From Methanoculleus taiwanensis (GTDB lineage Archaea; Halobacteriota; Methanomicrobia; Methanomicrobiales; Methanoculleaceae): a stretch of DNA of 64,000 nucleotides. The notes below the pieces were generated by a model that saw only the letters and a program-made list of their open reading frames with translations, made no database searches and had not been told where the DNA came from. The number at the start of each line of letters is the position of its first letter. The first letter of the stretch is position 1. Of the stretch, positions 7,336 through 16,210 are shown piece by piece. The position numbers and the translations under genes were made by a program. Location of the stretch: assembly GCF_004102725.1 (NCBI RefSeq), contig NZ_LHQS01000002.1, positions 611,984-675,983 of the forward strand. The letters run 5' to 3'.

Positions 7336-9537
7336 ATGACTGCACGACCGCAACACCTCAAAACCGGCCTTCTCCCGGCCATCATGCTCTTCTGCATCAT
7401 CGCTGCAGGGATCTCCTCTGCGGGATGCATCGCTATGACCGGCACCGATCCCGGCCCCGTCCGTATTGGCGTTCTGCTGCCGGAGAGCGGTTCTCTTGCC
7501 ATGAACACGCTCGACGAACTCACCTGGGCGGCGGACGCGCTGAACCGGCAGGGCGGCATCGGCGGCCGCATGATCGAGTTCGTCTATCGGGACACTGGCA
7601 CCGGCAATATCTCCGCATATGCGGAAGAACTGGCCGGACGCGATGATATCGATATCATCATCGGTCCTGCGACAAGCACGGAGCTCATGCGCATCGCTCC
7701 TCTCGTCACGGGCGAAGGTAAACTCCTTATCTCCCCGAGCGCCACATCGGGTGTCATCACGACCGATTACGAGGAGAACGACCGCCTCTGGAGAACCTGC
7801 GGTGCCGACGGCCAGCAGCTGAAGGCTATTTTCCGGATCCTTCGGGAGAACGGCGCCCGGAACGTCTCGCTTATCGCCGCAAACGCGACCTATGGAGAGA
7901 CGTTTGCGCGGCTTGCCCCGGCAACGGCCGCTATGAACGGAATCCGGCTCACCGGGACGGTATTCGTCGATGCGTCGGATGACTTTGCAGGGATTGCCCT
8001 GCGCATCGGGGAAGAGGCGCCCGATACAGTCGTCGCTGCCGTATACCCCGAAGAGGCGGTCAGGATCGCGGATGCGCTGCACGCTGCGGGCTCGTCTGCC
8101 GACCTCTTCCTGACCGATGCCGGTCGGTCGCCGCACCTGCTTGGGAGCCTGGGCGAGCGGGCGGAGGGGATCCGGGGGACGTCGCTCTCTTCAGATCCCT
8201 CGACCGGATATGCAATCGCCTATGAGGAGATCTTCGGGGAGCTGCCGCCGCCGTTTGCCGCACAGACGTACGACGCCCTCCTCCTCGCCGTCTACACCAC
8301 GGCGCGACAGGAGGCTGCTCCGGCCGAATCGCTTGCCGAATCTCTCCGATGGGTCGTCTCCGGCGACGGCATCACCAAAGGCTGGGACTCCCAGGAAGCG
8401 AGCGAGGCCGTGGCGATGATCCGTGCGGGCGCCCGTCCGCTCGTCACCGGTGCCTCCGGCCCGCTCCGGTTCGCCGAAAAGCCCTCTGCAGGCCCGCTCG
8501 TCGGATACTATACCTGCTGGGCAATCGAAGGCGGCGTCTTCTGCGAGAGCACTCCGGTTCCCTCGGCGGACGTAGACCCGGCTCTTCCCGGCCTCTCGTA
8601 CGATCCGGTCTCCGGCAATTCCGGGGGCTGCAGGACGGTGATCTGGATGGTCTACCCGCTGGTGAAAGGCGACCGGTCGTTCGCCGACTCGGCATACCGG
8701 GGTCTTTTCCGTGCACAGGAGTCGAACTCTTTCATCAAAAGGGAATGCACCTACGACGATCTGCCGCTCCTCGATACCGTATTCTCTGCACGGAACTTCA
8801 CCGAGAAACCCGACCTCGTAATAACCGAGGGGTTCCAGTTCACCGATGCTTCCCGGGCGTGGGCGGAGGCAAACCCCGATATCCGTTTCTTCACCCTCGA
8901 GCAGGCGGACTTTCGCCTCCCGAATACGTGCGATGTCGTGATGGTCCCGTACGGGGCGTCATACCTCGGGGGCGTGATGGCGGCCAATATCACGGCGACG
9001 GGCAGGATCGGTGCGATTGCCGGTGCGCCCGTCTCCGTCATCGCTCCGTTCGTCGAAGGGTTCCGTGCAGGATCGGAGGCGTACGACCCGTCGGTGAACG
9101 TCACGGTGCGCTACGTCGGCGAGAGTTTCGAGGGGTTCGGCATGCCGGAGCGTGCGGGTGCGATCGCCCGGGAGCTCCGTAGCGAGGGCGTCGACGTCAT
9201 CCTGATGATCGCCGGCGCCTCGAACACCGGGATCGCCGATGCCGCCCGGGAGACCGGGGACGTCTACCTCGTCGGTGAGGATACCGATCAGTCCTACCTC
9301 GCCCCCAACCTCGTCGTCGCGTCCGTGGTGAAGCAGATCGATGTGGTCGTCCGCCACGCAGTGGAGGGGGAACTCAATGGGAGGTTCACGCCGGGGCAGG
9401 AGGTCTGGACGCTCGAGAACGGCGGCACCGGACTTTTCATCTCCCCACGGTTTGGGGGGTATGCATGGGTCGCCGCCGACTGGCGGGAACGGGCAATCGC
9501 CGCGGAGAACGACTACCTGAAAACAGCGGCACTCTGA
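7336..9537 (+). CDS. lipoprotein with fused LivK-type and BMP/PnrA-type receptor domains
   Basis: 733 aa from the ATG at 7336 (n-region MTARPQHLK, hydrophobic core, lipobox SSAGC); an in-frame ATG at 7276 would add 20 residues ahead of the signal. Residues about 40-400 form a type I periplasmic-binding domain of the branched-chain amino acid receptor family (VRIGVLLPESGSLA, AADALNRQGGIGGR, DIIIGPATSTELM, SPSATSG). Residues about 425-730 form a basic-membrane-protein (BMP/Med/PnrA) receptor (LVKGDRSFADSAYRGLF, KPDLVITEGFQF, YLGGVMAANITATGRIGAI, VILMIAGASNTG, GEDTDQSYLAPN). Both families are single-domain ABC receptors, so two in one chain is unusual. No permease or ATPase gene is adjacent. Confidence 0.8.
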   Translation: MTARPQHLKTGLLPAIMLFCIIAAGISSAGCIAMTGTDPGPVRIGVLLPESGSLAMNTLDELTWAADALNRQGGIGGRMIEFVYRDTGTGNISAYAEELAGRDDIDIIIGPATSTELMRIAPLVTGEGKLLISPSATSGVITTDYEENDRLWRTCGADGQQLKAIFRILRENGARNVSLIAANATYGETFARLAPATAAMNGIRLTGTVFVDASDDFAGIALRIGEEAPDTVVAAVYPEEAVRIADALHAAGSSADLFLTDAGRSPHLLGSLGERAEGIRGTSLSSDPSTGYAIAYEEIFGELPPPFAAQTYDALLLAVYTTARQEAAPAESLAESLRWVVSGDGITKGWDSQEASEAVAMIRAGARPLVTGASGPLRFAEKPSAGPLVGYYTCWAIEGGVFCESTPVPSADVDPALPGLSYDPVSGNSGGCRTVIWMVYPLVKGDRSFADSAYRGLFRAQESNSFIKRECTYDDLPLLDTVFSARNFTEKPDLVITEGFQFTDASRAWAEANPDIRFFTLEQADFRLPNTCDVVMVPYGASYLGGVMAANITATGRIGAIAGAPVSVIAPFVEGFRAGSEAYDPSVNVTVRYVGESFEGFGMPERAGAIARELRSEGVDVILMIAGASNTGIADAARETGDVYLVGEDTDQSYLAPNLVVASVVKQIDVVVRHAVEGELNGRFTPGQEVWTLENGGTGLFISPRFGGYAWVAADWRERAIAAENDYLKTAAL

Positions 9538-9638
9538 ACCGGACGGATGAAGCCCCGCTGGGGTAGGAATGGGAGGTTTTAGCACTGATCCGGTGGAAAC
9601 AGCCTTCTATCGCCATAATCCCGGGGCGGATTCCAAAG

Positions 9639-9648
9639 ATATTTATTT
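9639..9648 (+). promoter_or_regulatory. TATA box of receptor gene 9671
   Basis: atatttattt at 9639-9648 ahead of the ATG at 9671; a start about 25 bases downstream leaves almost no leader. Confidence 0.5.
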
Positions 9649-9670
9649 TCCTCTCATCCATTGTATTTCC

Positions 9671-10459
9671 ATGGAAAGGAAAGGATTGTTCATTCTGCTG
9701 GCAGCCATCACCGTGTTTGCGGTGCTGTTTGCCGGCTGTACCGGGACGGAGACCCCGACGACGACCGATACGGGAGCCAAACAGGCGTACGTCATCGGTA
9801 TCGATGCCGAGTACCCGAACTTCACCTACATCGACAAGGACGGCAACGCCGTCGGGTTCGACGTCGACTCCGCAAAGTGGATCGCCGAGCAGCAGGGCAT
9901 CGACGTGACGTTCCAGGCGGTCGCATGGGACTCGATCATCCCCGCGCTCCAGGCGAACAAGATCGACATGGTCTACGCAGGCATGACCATCACCGACGAG
10001 CGGAAAGAGAAGGTTAACTTCAGCACTCCCTACTGGACGATCAACCAGGACGTCGCGGCACGTAACGGCTCGAGCGTCACGCTCGATGATGTGCTCGCCG
10101 GCAATGCGACGGTAGGCACCCAGCGTGGCTGCACCGCCGCAATCTGGATCGAGGAGAACCTGATCGAGACCGGCAAGATGCCGGCGGAGAACTTAAAGCA
10201 GTACGACAACACGCCGCTCGCGGTCAACGACCTCGAGGCGGGCAGGGTCGACGCGGTCATGTACGACGACCTGGTGCTGAAGGACATCATCGCCGGCAAA
10301 CCCGTCTCGATCATCGGATCCGTCGAGACGAACGAACAGTTCGGGATCGCAATCCGCAAGACCGACACGGAACTCCTCGAGACGATGAACGAGGGGCTTG
10401 CAAAACTGATGGCCGATCCCTACTGGGAAGAGCTCCAGACGAAGTACAACATGGCGTAA
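9671..10459 (+). CDS. amino acid ABC transporter substrate-binding lipoprotein (family 3)
   Basis: 262 aa. Lipoprotein signal with VLFAGC lipobox, a short Thr linker, then a family 3 solute-binding domain: YVIGIDAEYPNFTY, GFDVDSAKWIAEQQGI, DMVYAGMTITDERKEKVNFS (the usual signature), and IRKTDTELLETMNEGL near the end. It binds a polar amino acid or similar ligand outside the membrane. It is a close paralogue of the receptor at 13945-14730, sharing long identical stretches including the linker, and likely feeds the same permease set. It stands alone with its own TATA box and a clean terminator hairpin. Confidence 0.9.
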   Translation: MERKGLFILLAAITVFAVLFAGCTGTETPTTTDTGAKQAYVIGIDAEYPNFTYIDKDGNAVGFDVDSAKWIAEQQGIDVTFQAVAWDSIIPALQANKIDMVYAGMTITDERKEKVNFSTPYWTINQDVAARNGSSVTLDDVLAGNATVGTQRGCTAAIWIEENLIETGKMPAENLKQYDNTPLAVNDLEAGRVDAVMYDDLVLKDIIAGKPVSIIGSVETNEQFGIAIRKTDTELLETMNEGLAKLMADPYWEELQTKYNMA

Positions 10460-10461
10460 CC

Positions 10462-10480
10462 TTCCGGCACTGAGCCGGAA
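10462..10480 (+). terminator. terminator hairpin after receptor gene
   Basis: Perfect inverted repeat TTCCGGC / GCCGGAA with a five-base loop, starting two bases after the stop codon. Confidence 0.6.
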
Positions 10481-10554
10481 ATGCGAAAGGGCGGTTCCCT
10501 ATCAGGCACCCCCTCTCTCTTCTCTTTACTCTCTGCCGGTCTTTTTGGGATACC

Positions 10555-11637
10555 ATGCATTCACACGACAACAGACCGATAGCAGCTGCTCTTCTGGCTG
10601 CTGCGCTCATCGGCCTCGCCGCACCTCTTGCGAAGCTGCTGCTCGGAGAAGTCGATCCGATAACGCTGGCGGCCCTGCTCTATCTCGGCAGCGGCCTTGG
10701 CGTCTTCCTGATCGGCGGCGTTCAGGCGGCCCGCGGGAGAGACCGGCGGCATACCGAGGCACCTCTCCGGCGTGGCGATCTCCCCTGGCTTTTCGGGGTG
10801 ATCATCTCGGGCGGCGTCGTGGCTCCGGTTCTGCTTATGGTCAGCCTCGAAAGCGTGCCTGCGGCAACGGCGGCAGTGCTGCTGAACTTCGAGGCCGTGG
10901 CGACCACCCTGATCGCCGCACTCATCTTTGCCGAACCGGTCGGCCGCCGGATCTGGGCGGCGATGGCATGCATCACCCTCTCCTGTGTGGTGCTCTCATG
11001 GGATCCGGGCGCCGTGCTCGGTTTTTCCCTCCCTGCGCTCGGGATCCTCGCCACCTGCGTTCTCTGGGCGCTCGACAACAACCTCGGCCAGAGGCTCTCC
11101 GGCCGGGATCCTTTCCAGGTGATCGCCGTCAAGGGGATCGCTGCCGCCGCGATCACCCTCGCCCTGGCGTTCATGCTCGGGGAGAGGCTGCCTGACCTGA
11201 CGACCGCATCGGTTGCCATGCTCTTTGGGTTTGTGAGCTACGGCGGGCTTGTGAGCGTGCTTTTTCTCCTCGCGCTCCGGGGGATGGGGACGGCACGGGC
11301 AGGGTCCCTCCTTGCAATCGCCCCGCTCTTCGGCGTGATCTTCTCGTTCGCCGTTTTTCCCGAGCTTCCGGAGATCCTCTTATTCGCTGCTGCGCCCCTT
11401 ATGGCGCTCGGCGTCTGGCTGCTCTGCTCCGAAAACCACGTGCACCTGCATCATCATCCGGCACTGGTGCACGAACACCGGCACCGGCACGACGATCGCC
11501 ACCACGACCATGCACACGCTCCCGGGGACCCTCCGCTCACGCCGGCGGGCGATCACTCCCATAGCCACCGGCACGATCCGCTCGAGCACGATCACCCGCA
11601 CCGGCCCGATATCCATCACCGGCACACGCACCGGTGA
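10555..11637 (+). CDS. EamA/DMT family transporter with histidine-rich tail
   Basis: 360 aa. About ten transmembrane helices fill residues 8-290, in two EamA repeats (PVLLMVSLESVPAATAAVLL and VSVLFLLALRGMGTARAGSLL are the paired repeat cores). The last ~70 residues, from CSENHVHLHHH, contain about two dozen His in HxH and HDH runs with Asp and Arg; the first residues are MHSHDN. DMT proteins export amino acids, nucleotide sugars or other small solutes; the tail suggests binding of Zn, Ni or Co in the cytoplasm, so metal export or metal sensing is possible. Single gene, convergent with the ABC operon. Confidence 0.85.
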   Translation: MHSHDNRPIAAALLAAALIGLAAPLAKLLLGEVDPITLAALLYLGSGLGVFLIGGVQAARGRDRRHTEAPLRRGDLPWLFGVIISGGVVAPVLLMVSLESVPAATAAVLLNFEAVATTLIAALIFAEPVGRRIWAAMACITLSCVVLSWDPGAVLGFSLPALGILATCVLWALDNNLGQRLSGRDPFQVIAVKGIAAAAITLALAFMLGERLPDLTTASVAMLFGFVSYGGLVSVLFLLALRGMGTARAGSLLAIAPLFGVIFSFAVFPELPEILLFAAAPLMALGVWLLCSENHVHLHHHPALVHEHRHRHDDRHHDHAHAPGDPPLTPAGDHSHSHRHDPLEHDHPHRPDIHHRHTHR

Positions 11638-11654
11638 AAAAAAGAACGGCGTTC
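11637..11654 (-). terminator. terminator of amino acid ABC operon
   Basis: On the minus strand a small hairpin GAAC-GCC-GTTC overlapping the permease stop is followed by seven T residues (11643-11637). Confidence 0.5.
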
Positions 11655-12343
11655 TAGAGCTGCAGGGCGGAGCTCTCCCGCCGGGTCATGCCGGGAACGG
11701 CGAGCTGTTTTTCAAGCAGGTTCACGGCGACCGTCGTGATCGTCACAAGGCCGAGATAGACGATACCGACGATCATGAAACTCTCGGTATACGCAAAATA
11801 CTTGGTTGCGACGAGTTTTCCCGCACCGGAGAGCTCGATCACCGTCAGCATGTACGCGAGGGACGAGTACTTGATCAGGTAGATGAACTCGTTCGATAAG
11901 CCCGGAATGGCTCTTATGAGCGCCTGCGGGAGGACGATATTCCGGATCGCCTGCATCCGCGTCATTCCGAGCGCCTGTGCCGCGACCATCTGCCCGTCTT
12001 TGATCGAGAGGATCGCACCCCGGATGTACTCCGAGTTGTACGCGCCGTTGCAGAGGATGAATCCGATCACCGATGCGGTGAACGCAGAGAACGTGATCCC
12101 GATCGACGGGAGACCGAAGTAGAGGATGATGAGCAGCAGCAGCAGGGGGGTTCCCTTGATCAGGTAGACGAAGACCTTGCAGACCGGGGAGAGGATGCTC
12201 CCTCCGTACTGCCTTCCCACCGCAACCCCGATCCCGAGCAGGAGGCCGAACGGTGCGGAGAACGCGATGAGCTGCAACGTGACGATGAGCCCGCTCATCA
12301 GTGCCGGGAGGAGGATCTCGGTGAGGAAGGTTATCTGATCCAT
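11654..12343 (-). CDS. amino acid ABC transporter permease (HisM/GlnP type), distal
   Basis: 229 aa, about five transmembrane helices. It begins MDQITFLTEILLPALMSGLIVTLQL, the normal start of polar amino acid permeases, and has the EAA-loop region as AQALGMTRMQAIRNIVLPQALIRAIPGLSNEF, which contacts the ATPase. Last gene of a four-gene operon (receptor, permease, ATPase, this permease). Having two different permease genes suggests a heterodimeric pore, as in HisQM. Confidence 0.9.
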   Translation of the reverse strand: MDQITFLTEILLPALMSGLIVTLQLIAFSAPFGLLLGIGVAVGRQYGGSILSPVCKVFVYLIKGTPLLLLLIILYFGLPSIGITFSAFTASVIGFILCNGAYNSEYIRGAILSIKDGQMVAAQALGMTRMQAIRNIVLPQALIRAIPGLSNEFIYLIKYSSLAYMLTVIELSGAGKLVATKYFAYTESFMIVGIVYLGLVTITTVAVNLLEKQLAVPGMTRRESSALQL

Positions 12344-12358
12344 GCTTTCTGTTCCTTA

Positions 12359-13102
12359 TCAGTCGGCGAGCTGGCCGAGGAAGTTCCTGGTCCGGGTATA
12401 CTGCGGGTCGGAGAGCAGCATCTCCGGCGATCCCTGTTCTGCGATGAGACCGTTCTCCATGAAGAGGATCTCTGTCGCCACCGAACAGGCAAAGCCCATC
12501 TCGTGCGTGACCACAAGCATCGTCATTCCCTGCTGCGCGAGTTTCTTCATCACTTCGAGCACCTCCCGCGTCAGCTCCGGGTCGAGCGCCGAGGTGGGTT
12601 CGTCGAAGAGGATGACGTCCGGGTCCATGGCGAGCGCACGGGCGATCGAGACACGCTGCGCCTGGCCTCCGGAAAGTTCGGCGGGATAGTGGTCGGCCCA
12701 GTCCTCCATCCCGACCTGGCGGAGTTCGTAGAGCGCCTTTTCGCGTGCCTCTTCCTTGCCCATCCCCTTCACCTTCAGGAGTGCAACCTCGACGTTCCGG
12801 ACCGCGGTGAGGTGGTCGAAGAGGAAGAAGTTCTGGAAGACCATCCCGATCTTCTGGCGGAAGTGGTTGATCCGCGCCCCGGAGTTCGTGACCTCCTCGC
12901 CGTGCAGCCAGACCCTTCCTTTGTCGGGAAGGGTCAGCTGGTTGATGCACCGCAGCAGAGTGCTCTTCCCGGTTCCGGAAGGGCCGATGAAGACTTTGGT
13001 GTCCCCTTTCCTGACATTGAACGAAACGCCGCGGAGAACCTCGTTGTTCCCGAAAGACTTGTGAATGTCCTCCACGTTCAGAATGTAGTTGTTCGTGTTC
13101 AT
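12359..13102 (-). CDS. amino acid ABC transporter ATPase (GlnQ/HisP type)
   Basis: 247 aa. Walker [10 protein letters not shown] (40-48), Q-loop [13 protein letters not shown], signature LSGGQAQRV, Walker [15 protein letters not shown] and H-loop VTHEMGFA are all intact. The sequence is that of polar amino acid uptake ATPases. The ATG at 13102 is two bases after the upstream permease stop, giving tight translational coupling; an upstream extension to 13336 overlaps the permease and is not coding. Confidence 0.93.
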   Translation of the reverse strand: MNTNNYILNVEDIHKSFGNNEVLRGVSFNVRKGDTKVFIGPSGTGKSTLLRCINQLTLPDKGRVWLHGEEVTNSGARINHFRQKIGMVFQNFFLFDHLTAVRNVEVALLKVKGMGKEEAREKALYELRQVGMEDWADHYPAELSGGQAQRVSIARALAMDPDVILFDEPTSALDPELTREVLEVMKKLAQQGMTMLVVTHEMGFACSVATEILFMENGLIAEQGSPEMLLSDPQYTRTRNFLGQLAD

Positions 13103-13104
13103 CG

Positions 13105-13782
13105 TTACACCGCTCCGGACCCGAAGCCCGGTATTGCTATTCTCTTCTCCAGCCGGTGCAGAATTCTCATGCCGCCGTAGTTGAGGAGTATGAAGACCCC
13201 GGCGGTTGCTATGTAGATCGGCATCGTTACATGGGTCTGCGAGACGATCTGCGATGCCCGGGTGAGGAGCTCCGCAACCCCGATGGCATAGCAGATCGCG
13301 GAGTCGGTCAGGATGTTCGGGTACTCGTTCGACCACCCGGGAAGGGCGATTCGCACCGACTGCGGCAGGATGATCGAGCGGATAGCGGTCAGCCTGCTCA
13401 TCCCGAGCGAGCGTGCCGCGATCATCTGCCCTTCGCTGATCGACTGGATGGCTCCCCGGAAGATCTGCGACTGGTAGGCGGCTCCACGAAGGCCGAGCAC
13501 CACCGCGCCGACGACGAACGCCGGGAGGTCATCGAGTCCGAGAGCCGGGAAGATGCCGAAGTAGAAGAGGAAGAGGAGGACGAGGATAGGGAGCCCTCTG
13601 AAGAACCAGACGTAGATGCCGATGACCCATCGCAGCGGGCGCGAGCCGTAGACCTGCCCGAGCGCCATCGGAAGTCCCATGGCGACCCCAAGCCCGAGTG
13701 CACTCAGGACAAGTCCCAGCGTCACCAGGACGCCACCGAGGAGATACGGAGCCCAGTCGATGAGTATTGGCAAAATATCCAT
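13105..13782 (-). CDS. amino acid ABC transporter permease (HisQ type), proximal
   Basis: 225 aa from the ATG at 13782 ([17 protein letters not shown]). About five helices and the EAA-loop [33 protein letters not shown]. Pairs with the distal permease. The receptor gene lies 162 bp upstream with a hairpin between, so receptor and membrane parts are probably made in different amounts. A longer frame to 13908 has no permease-like sequence. Confidence 0.9.
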   Translation of the reverse strand: MDILPILIDWAPYLLGGVLVTLGLVLSALGLGVAMGLPMALGQVYGSRPLRWVIGIYVWFFRGLPILVLLFLFYFGIFPALGLDDLPAFVVGAVVLGLRGAAYQSQIFRGAIQSISEGQMIAARSLGMSRLTAIRSIILPQSVRIALPGWSNEYPNILTDSAICYAIGVAELLTRASQIVSQTHVTMPIYIATAGVFILLNYGGMRILHRLEKRIAIPGFGSGAV

Positions 13783-13882
13783 GTGTGGTATCCCTGAAAG
13801 AGCGTTACCTCCCCTCCTTCCCGGCACCGAAGGTGCATGGGGGTGGGCAGGTATCGATTGATTAACTAACAATTCCGGTGGA

Positions 13883-13914
13883 AAGGAAATAAAATTTGTT
13901 AATTTCATTTCCTT
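13883..13914 (-). promoter_or_regulatory. inter-gene stem-loop in ABC operon
   Basis: Arms 13883-13896 and 13901-13914 are complementary over 13 of 14 positions with a four-base loop. It lies between receptor and permease genes. It may be a partial terminator or mRNA stabiliser that keeps the receptor more abundant; the AT-rich arms could also hold a second promoter. Confidence 0.55.
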
Positions 13915-13944
13915 CCCTTTAAAAAGGGTTGAGCGAATGCTCGT

Positions 13945-14730
13945 CTACATATCCCAGGTGGTCTTGAGCTCCTCCCAGTAGGGATCGGCCATCAGTTTTG
14001 TGAGCCCCTCGTTCATCGTTTCGAGGAGTTCCGTGTCGGTCTTGCGGATGGCGATGCCGTAGACCTCGCCGGTGTCGATCTCGCCGATGATATGCGCCGG
14101 CTTGTCTGCGATGGCGTCGAGCATCGGGGGCTTGTCATAGATGGCGGCGTCAATCCGCTTGTTCTGCAGGTCGGCGGCAACGAGCGGGAAGCTGTCGTAG
14201 AGCTTTAAGTTCTCCGACGGCATCTTGCCGGAGTCGATCAGGTTCTCCTCGACCCAGATCTGGCCGGTTGTTCCGCGCTGAGCGCCGACGATCAGGGTGC
14301 CGGCGTAGAAGTTGTCCATGGTGACCGCTGTGTCGTTATGGATCGCCACGGTCTGGTTCACCTGCCAGTAGGGGATGCTGAAGTTGACCTTCTCTTTCCG
14401 CTCGTCGGTGATGGTCATCCCGGAGTAGACCATATCGATCTTCCCTGCCTGGAGTGCGGGGATGATGCCGTCCCATGCCGTCGGCTGGAATTTCACCTCG
14501 AAGCCCTGCTGCTCGGCGATCCACTTTGCGGAGTCGACATCAAAGCCGATCGCGTTGCCGTCCTTGTCGAGGTACGAGTAGGGTGGATACTCGGCATCGA
14601 TACCGATGATGTACGTCTGTTTGGCTCCCGTGTCGGTCGTTGTCGGGGTTTCTGTTCCGGTACAGCCGGCAATCCCGACGACCAGCATGAGGATGCACGC
14701 ACAGAGTGCACCTAAAACCTTCCTTTCCAT
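13945..14730 (-). CDS. amino acid ABC transporter substrate-binding lipoprotein (operon copy)
   Basis: 261 aa. Lipoprotein signal MERKVLGALCACILMLVVG with lipobox GIAGC, Thr-rich linker nearly identical to the paralogue at 9671, then a family 3 binding domain (YIIGIDAEYPPYSYLDKDG, DMVYSGMTITDERKEKVNFS, IRKTDTELLETMNEGLTKLM). First gene of the operon with two permeases and an ATPase. Differences from the paralogue concentrate in the second half of the domain, which suggests a related but different ligand. Ends close to the inter-gene hairpin. Confidence 0.92.
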   Translation of the reverse strand: MERKVLGALCACILMLVVGIAGCTGTETPTTTDTGAKQTYIIGIDAEYPPYSYLDKDGNAIGFDVDSAKWIAEQQGFEVKFQPTAWDGIIPALQAGKIDMVYSGMTITDERKEKVNFSIPYWQVNQTVAIHNDTAVTMDNFYAGTLIVGAQRGTTGQIWVEENLIDSGKMPSENLKLYDSFPLVAADLQNKRIDAAIYDKPPMLDAIADKPAHIIGEIDTGEVYGIAIRKTDTELLETMNEGLTKLMADPYWEELKTTWDM

Positions 14731-14856
14731 AACAGGAACATATCTGGAATCAGATATTTAGGTCTTATGACTTGAAGTTCCGAAAAAAACCTCTCTTTGC
14801 TCCCAAAAAACGCTGTACATAAATCGTTTCCCGGCATACCTGCTACGGGACGAGCA

Positions 14857-15168
14857 ATGCTGAAGAAAACGTATATCAAAAGGTTCGGTATCATCTCGGT
14901 TGCAAAGTTCACGGCGGTGCTCGCGGCGATGTACGGCGTGGTCATCGGGCTTCTCGCTGCGGTCGGGGCGGGTGGAAAGACGGCGTGGCTCGGTGCACCA
15001 GGCTATGGGGCTATCGGGACGATTGGCTTTTCCGTCGGGGTCGTCGTGCTGGTTGTTCTTGCCATGGCTCTCCTCGGGTTCGTCACCGGTGCAGTCCTCG
15101 CCTTCATCTATAACATCGCCTCGAGGGCGACGGGCGGTATCGAGATCGATCTCGATGTAACGGAATAA
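14857..15168 (+). CDS. DUF3566-like membrane protein
   Basis: 103 aa from the ATG at 14857 (MLKKTYIKRFGIISVAKF). Two strong helices (about 16-36 and 55-88) and a short acidic tail (GGIEIDLDV). The IKRFGIISVAKF start and FIYNIASRATGGI end resemble DUF3566-type integral membrane proteins of unknown function. A TATA-like acataaat at 14817-14824 supports a start downstream of the first in-frame ATG (14797). Monocistronic and divergent from the ABC operon. Confidence 0.65.
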   Translation: MLKKTYIKRFGIISVAKFTAVLAAMYGVVIGLLAAVGAGGKTAWLGAPGYGAIGTIGFSVGVVVLVVLAMALLGFVTGAVLAFIYNIASRATGGIEIDLDVTE

Positions 15169-15290
15169 TGATACCCGGCCGCACCTCTCTTTTACCGCAT
15201 TTCGGGATCCCCCGTGTATACTGCCGCTTCTCCCTCACCGCTCTCTGCCGGTGAGCAACACTTAAGTAGATGGGAGCGAGGAGTGGGGGT

Positions 15291-16208
15291 ATGCCAGCAG
15301 AATCCGAGATCATCATTCCCCTCGATGTGCCGAAGGAGGCAGCCGAGACCTACCGGGAGAATTACCGGAGAATGACCCACGGGACCGGGAACCTGATGCT
15401 CTTTGCCGGAGACCAGAAGATCGAGCATCTCAACGCCGATTTCTACGGGGAAGGAATATCCCCCGACGACGCCGGGCCGGAGCATCTCTTCCGCATCGCC
15501 AAACATGCACGGATCGGTGTATTTGCGACCCAGCTTGGATTGATCGCCCGTTATGGCAGCGACTATGCGGATCTGCCCTACCTCGTCAAGCTCAACTCCA
15601 AGACCGACCTCGTCAAGACCGCTCAGCGCGATCCGCTGAGCTCGGAACTACACCACGTCCAGCAGGCCATCGATCTTCGCGACCGGGCGGGTCTCGATAT
15701 CATGGGTGTCGGATACACTGTCTACCTCGGCAGCGATTACGAGGCCGTGATGCTCTACCAGGCGGCGCAGATCGTTCACCGGGCTCATCAGCACGGCCTC
15801 CTTACCGTGCTCTGGATGTACCCCCGCGGAAAAGCGGTTCCGAATGAGAAGGATCCGCACCTGATCGCCGGAGCGGCGGGAGTGGCGGCGGCGCTCGGCA
15901 CCGACTTCGCGAAGGTGAACGCCCCGCAGCGGGACGGCGTTGCCGACTCGAGGCTCCTCAAAGAGGCGACGCTTGCTTCCGGGCGGACGAAAGTCGTCTG
16001 TGCAGGAGGTTCCCGCACGGACGCGAAATCGTTCCTGCAGCAGCTCCACGACCAGATCCACCTCGGCGGTGCGGCGGGGAACGCGACCGGACGGAACATC
16101 CACCAGCTCGGTCTCGACGAAGCGGTCCGAATGTGCAACGCGATCTCCGCCATCACGCTCGACGATGCAAGCGTCGATACGGCGCTCGCGATCTACCAGG
16201 GGCGGTAG
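15291..16208 (+). CDS. class I fructose-bisphosphate aldolase family (DeoC/FbaB type)
   Basis: 305 aa from the ATG at 15291; GCGAGGAG at 15276-15283 gives a good ribosome site for it, while the in-frame ATG at 15270 lacks one. The protein is a TIM barrel of the archaeal aldolase family: LMLFAGDQKIEHLN near the start, the strand GLLTVLWMYPRGKAV, and DFAKVNAPQ, which carries the probable Schiff-base lysine, followed by KVVCAGGSRTD for phosphate binding. It should cleave or form fructose 1,6-bisphosphate. The stop is two bases before the phosphofructokinase start, so the two are an operon. Confidence 0.85.
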   Translation: MPAESEIIIPLDVPKEAAETYRENYRRMTHGTGNLMLFAGDQKIEHLNADFYGEGISPDDAGPEHLFRIAKHARIGVFATQLGLIARYGSDYADLPYLVKLNSKTDLVKTAQRDPLSSELHHVQQAIDLRDRAGLDIMGVGYTVYLGSDYEAVMLYQAAQIVHRAHQHGLLTVLWMYPRGKAVPNEKDPHLIAGAAGVAAALGTDFAKVNAPQRDGVADSRLLKEATLASGRTKVVCAGGSRTDAKSFLQQLHDQIHLGGAAGNATGRNIHQLGLDEAVRMCNAISAITLDDASVDTALAIYQGR

Positions 16209-16210
16209 CA

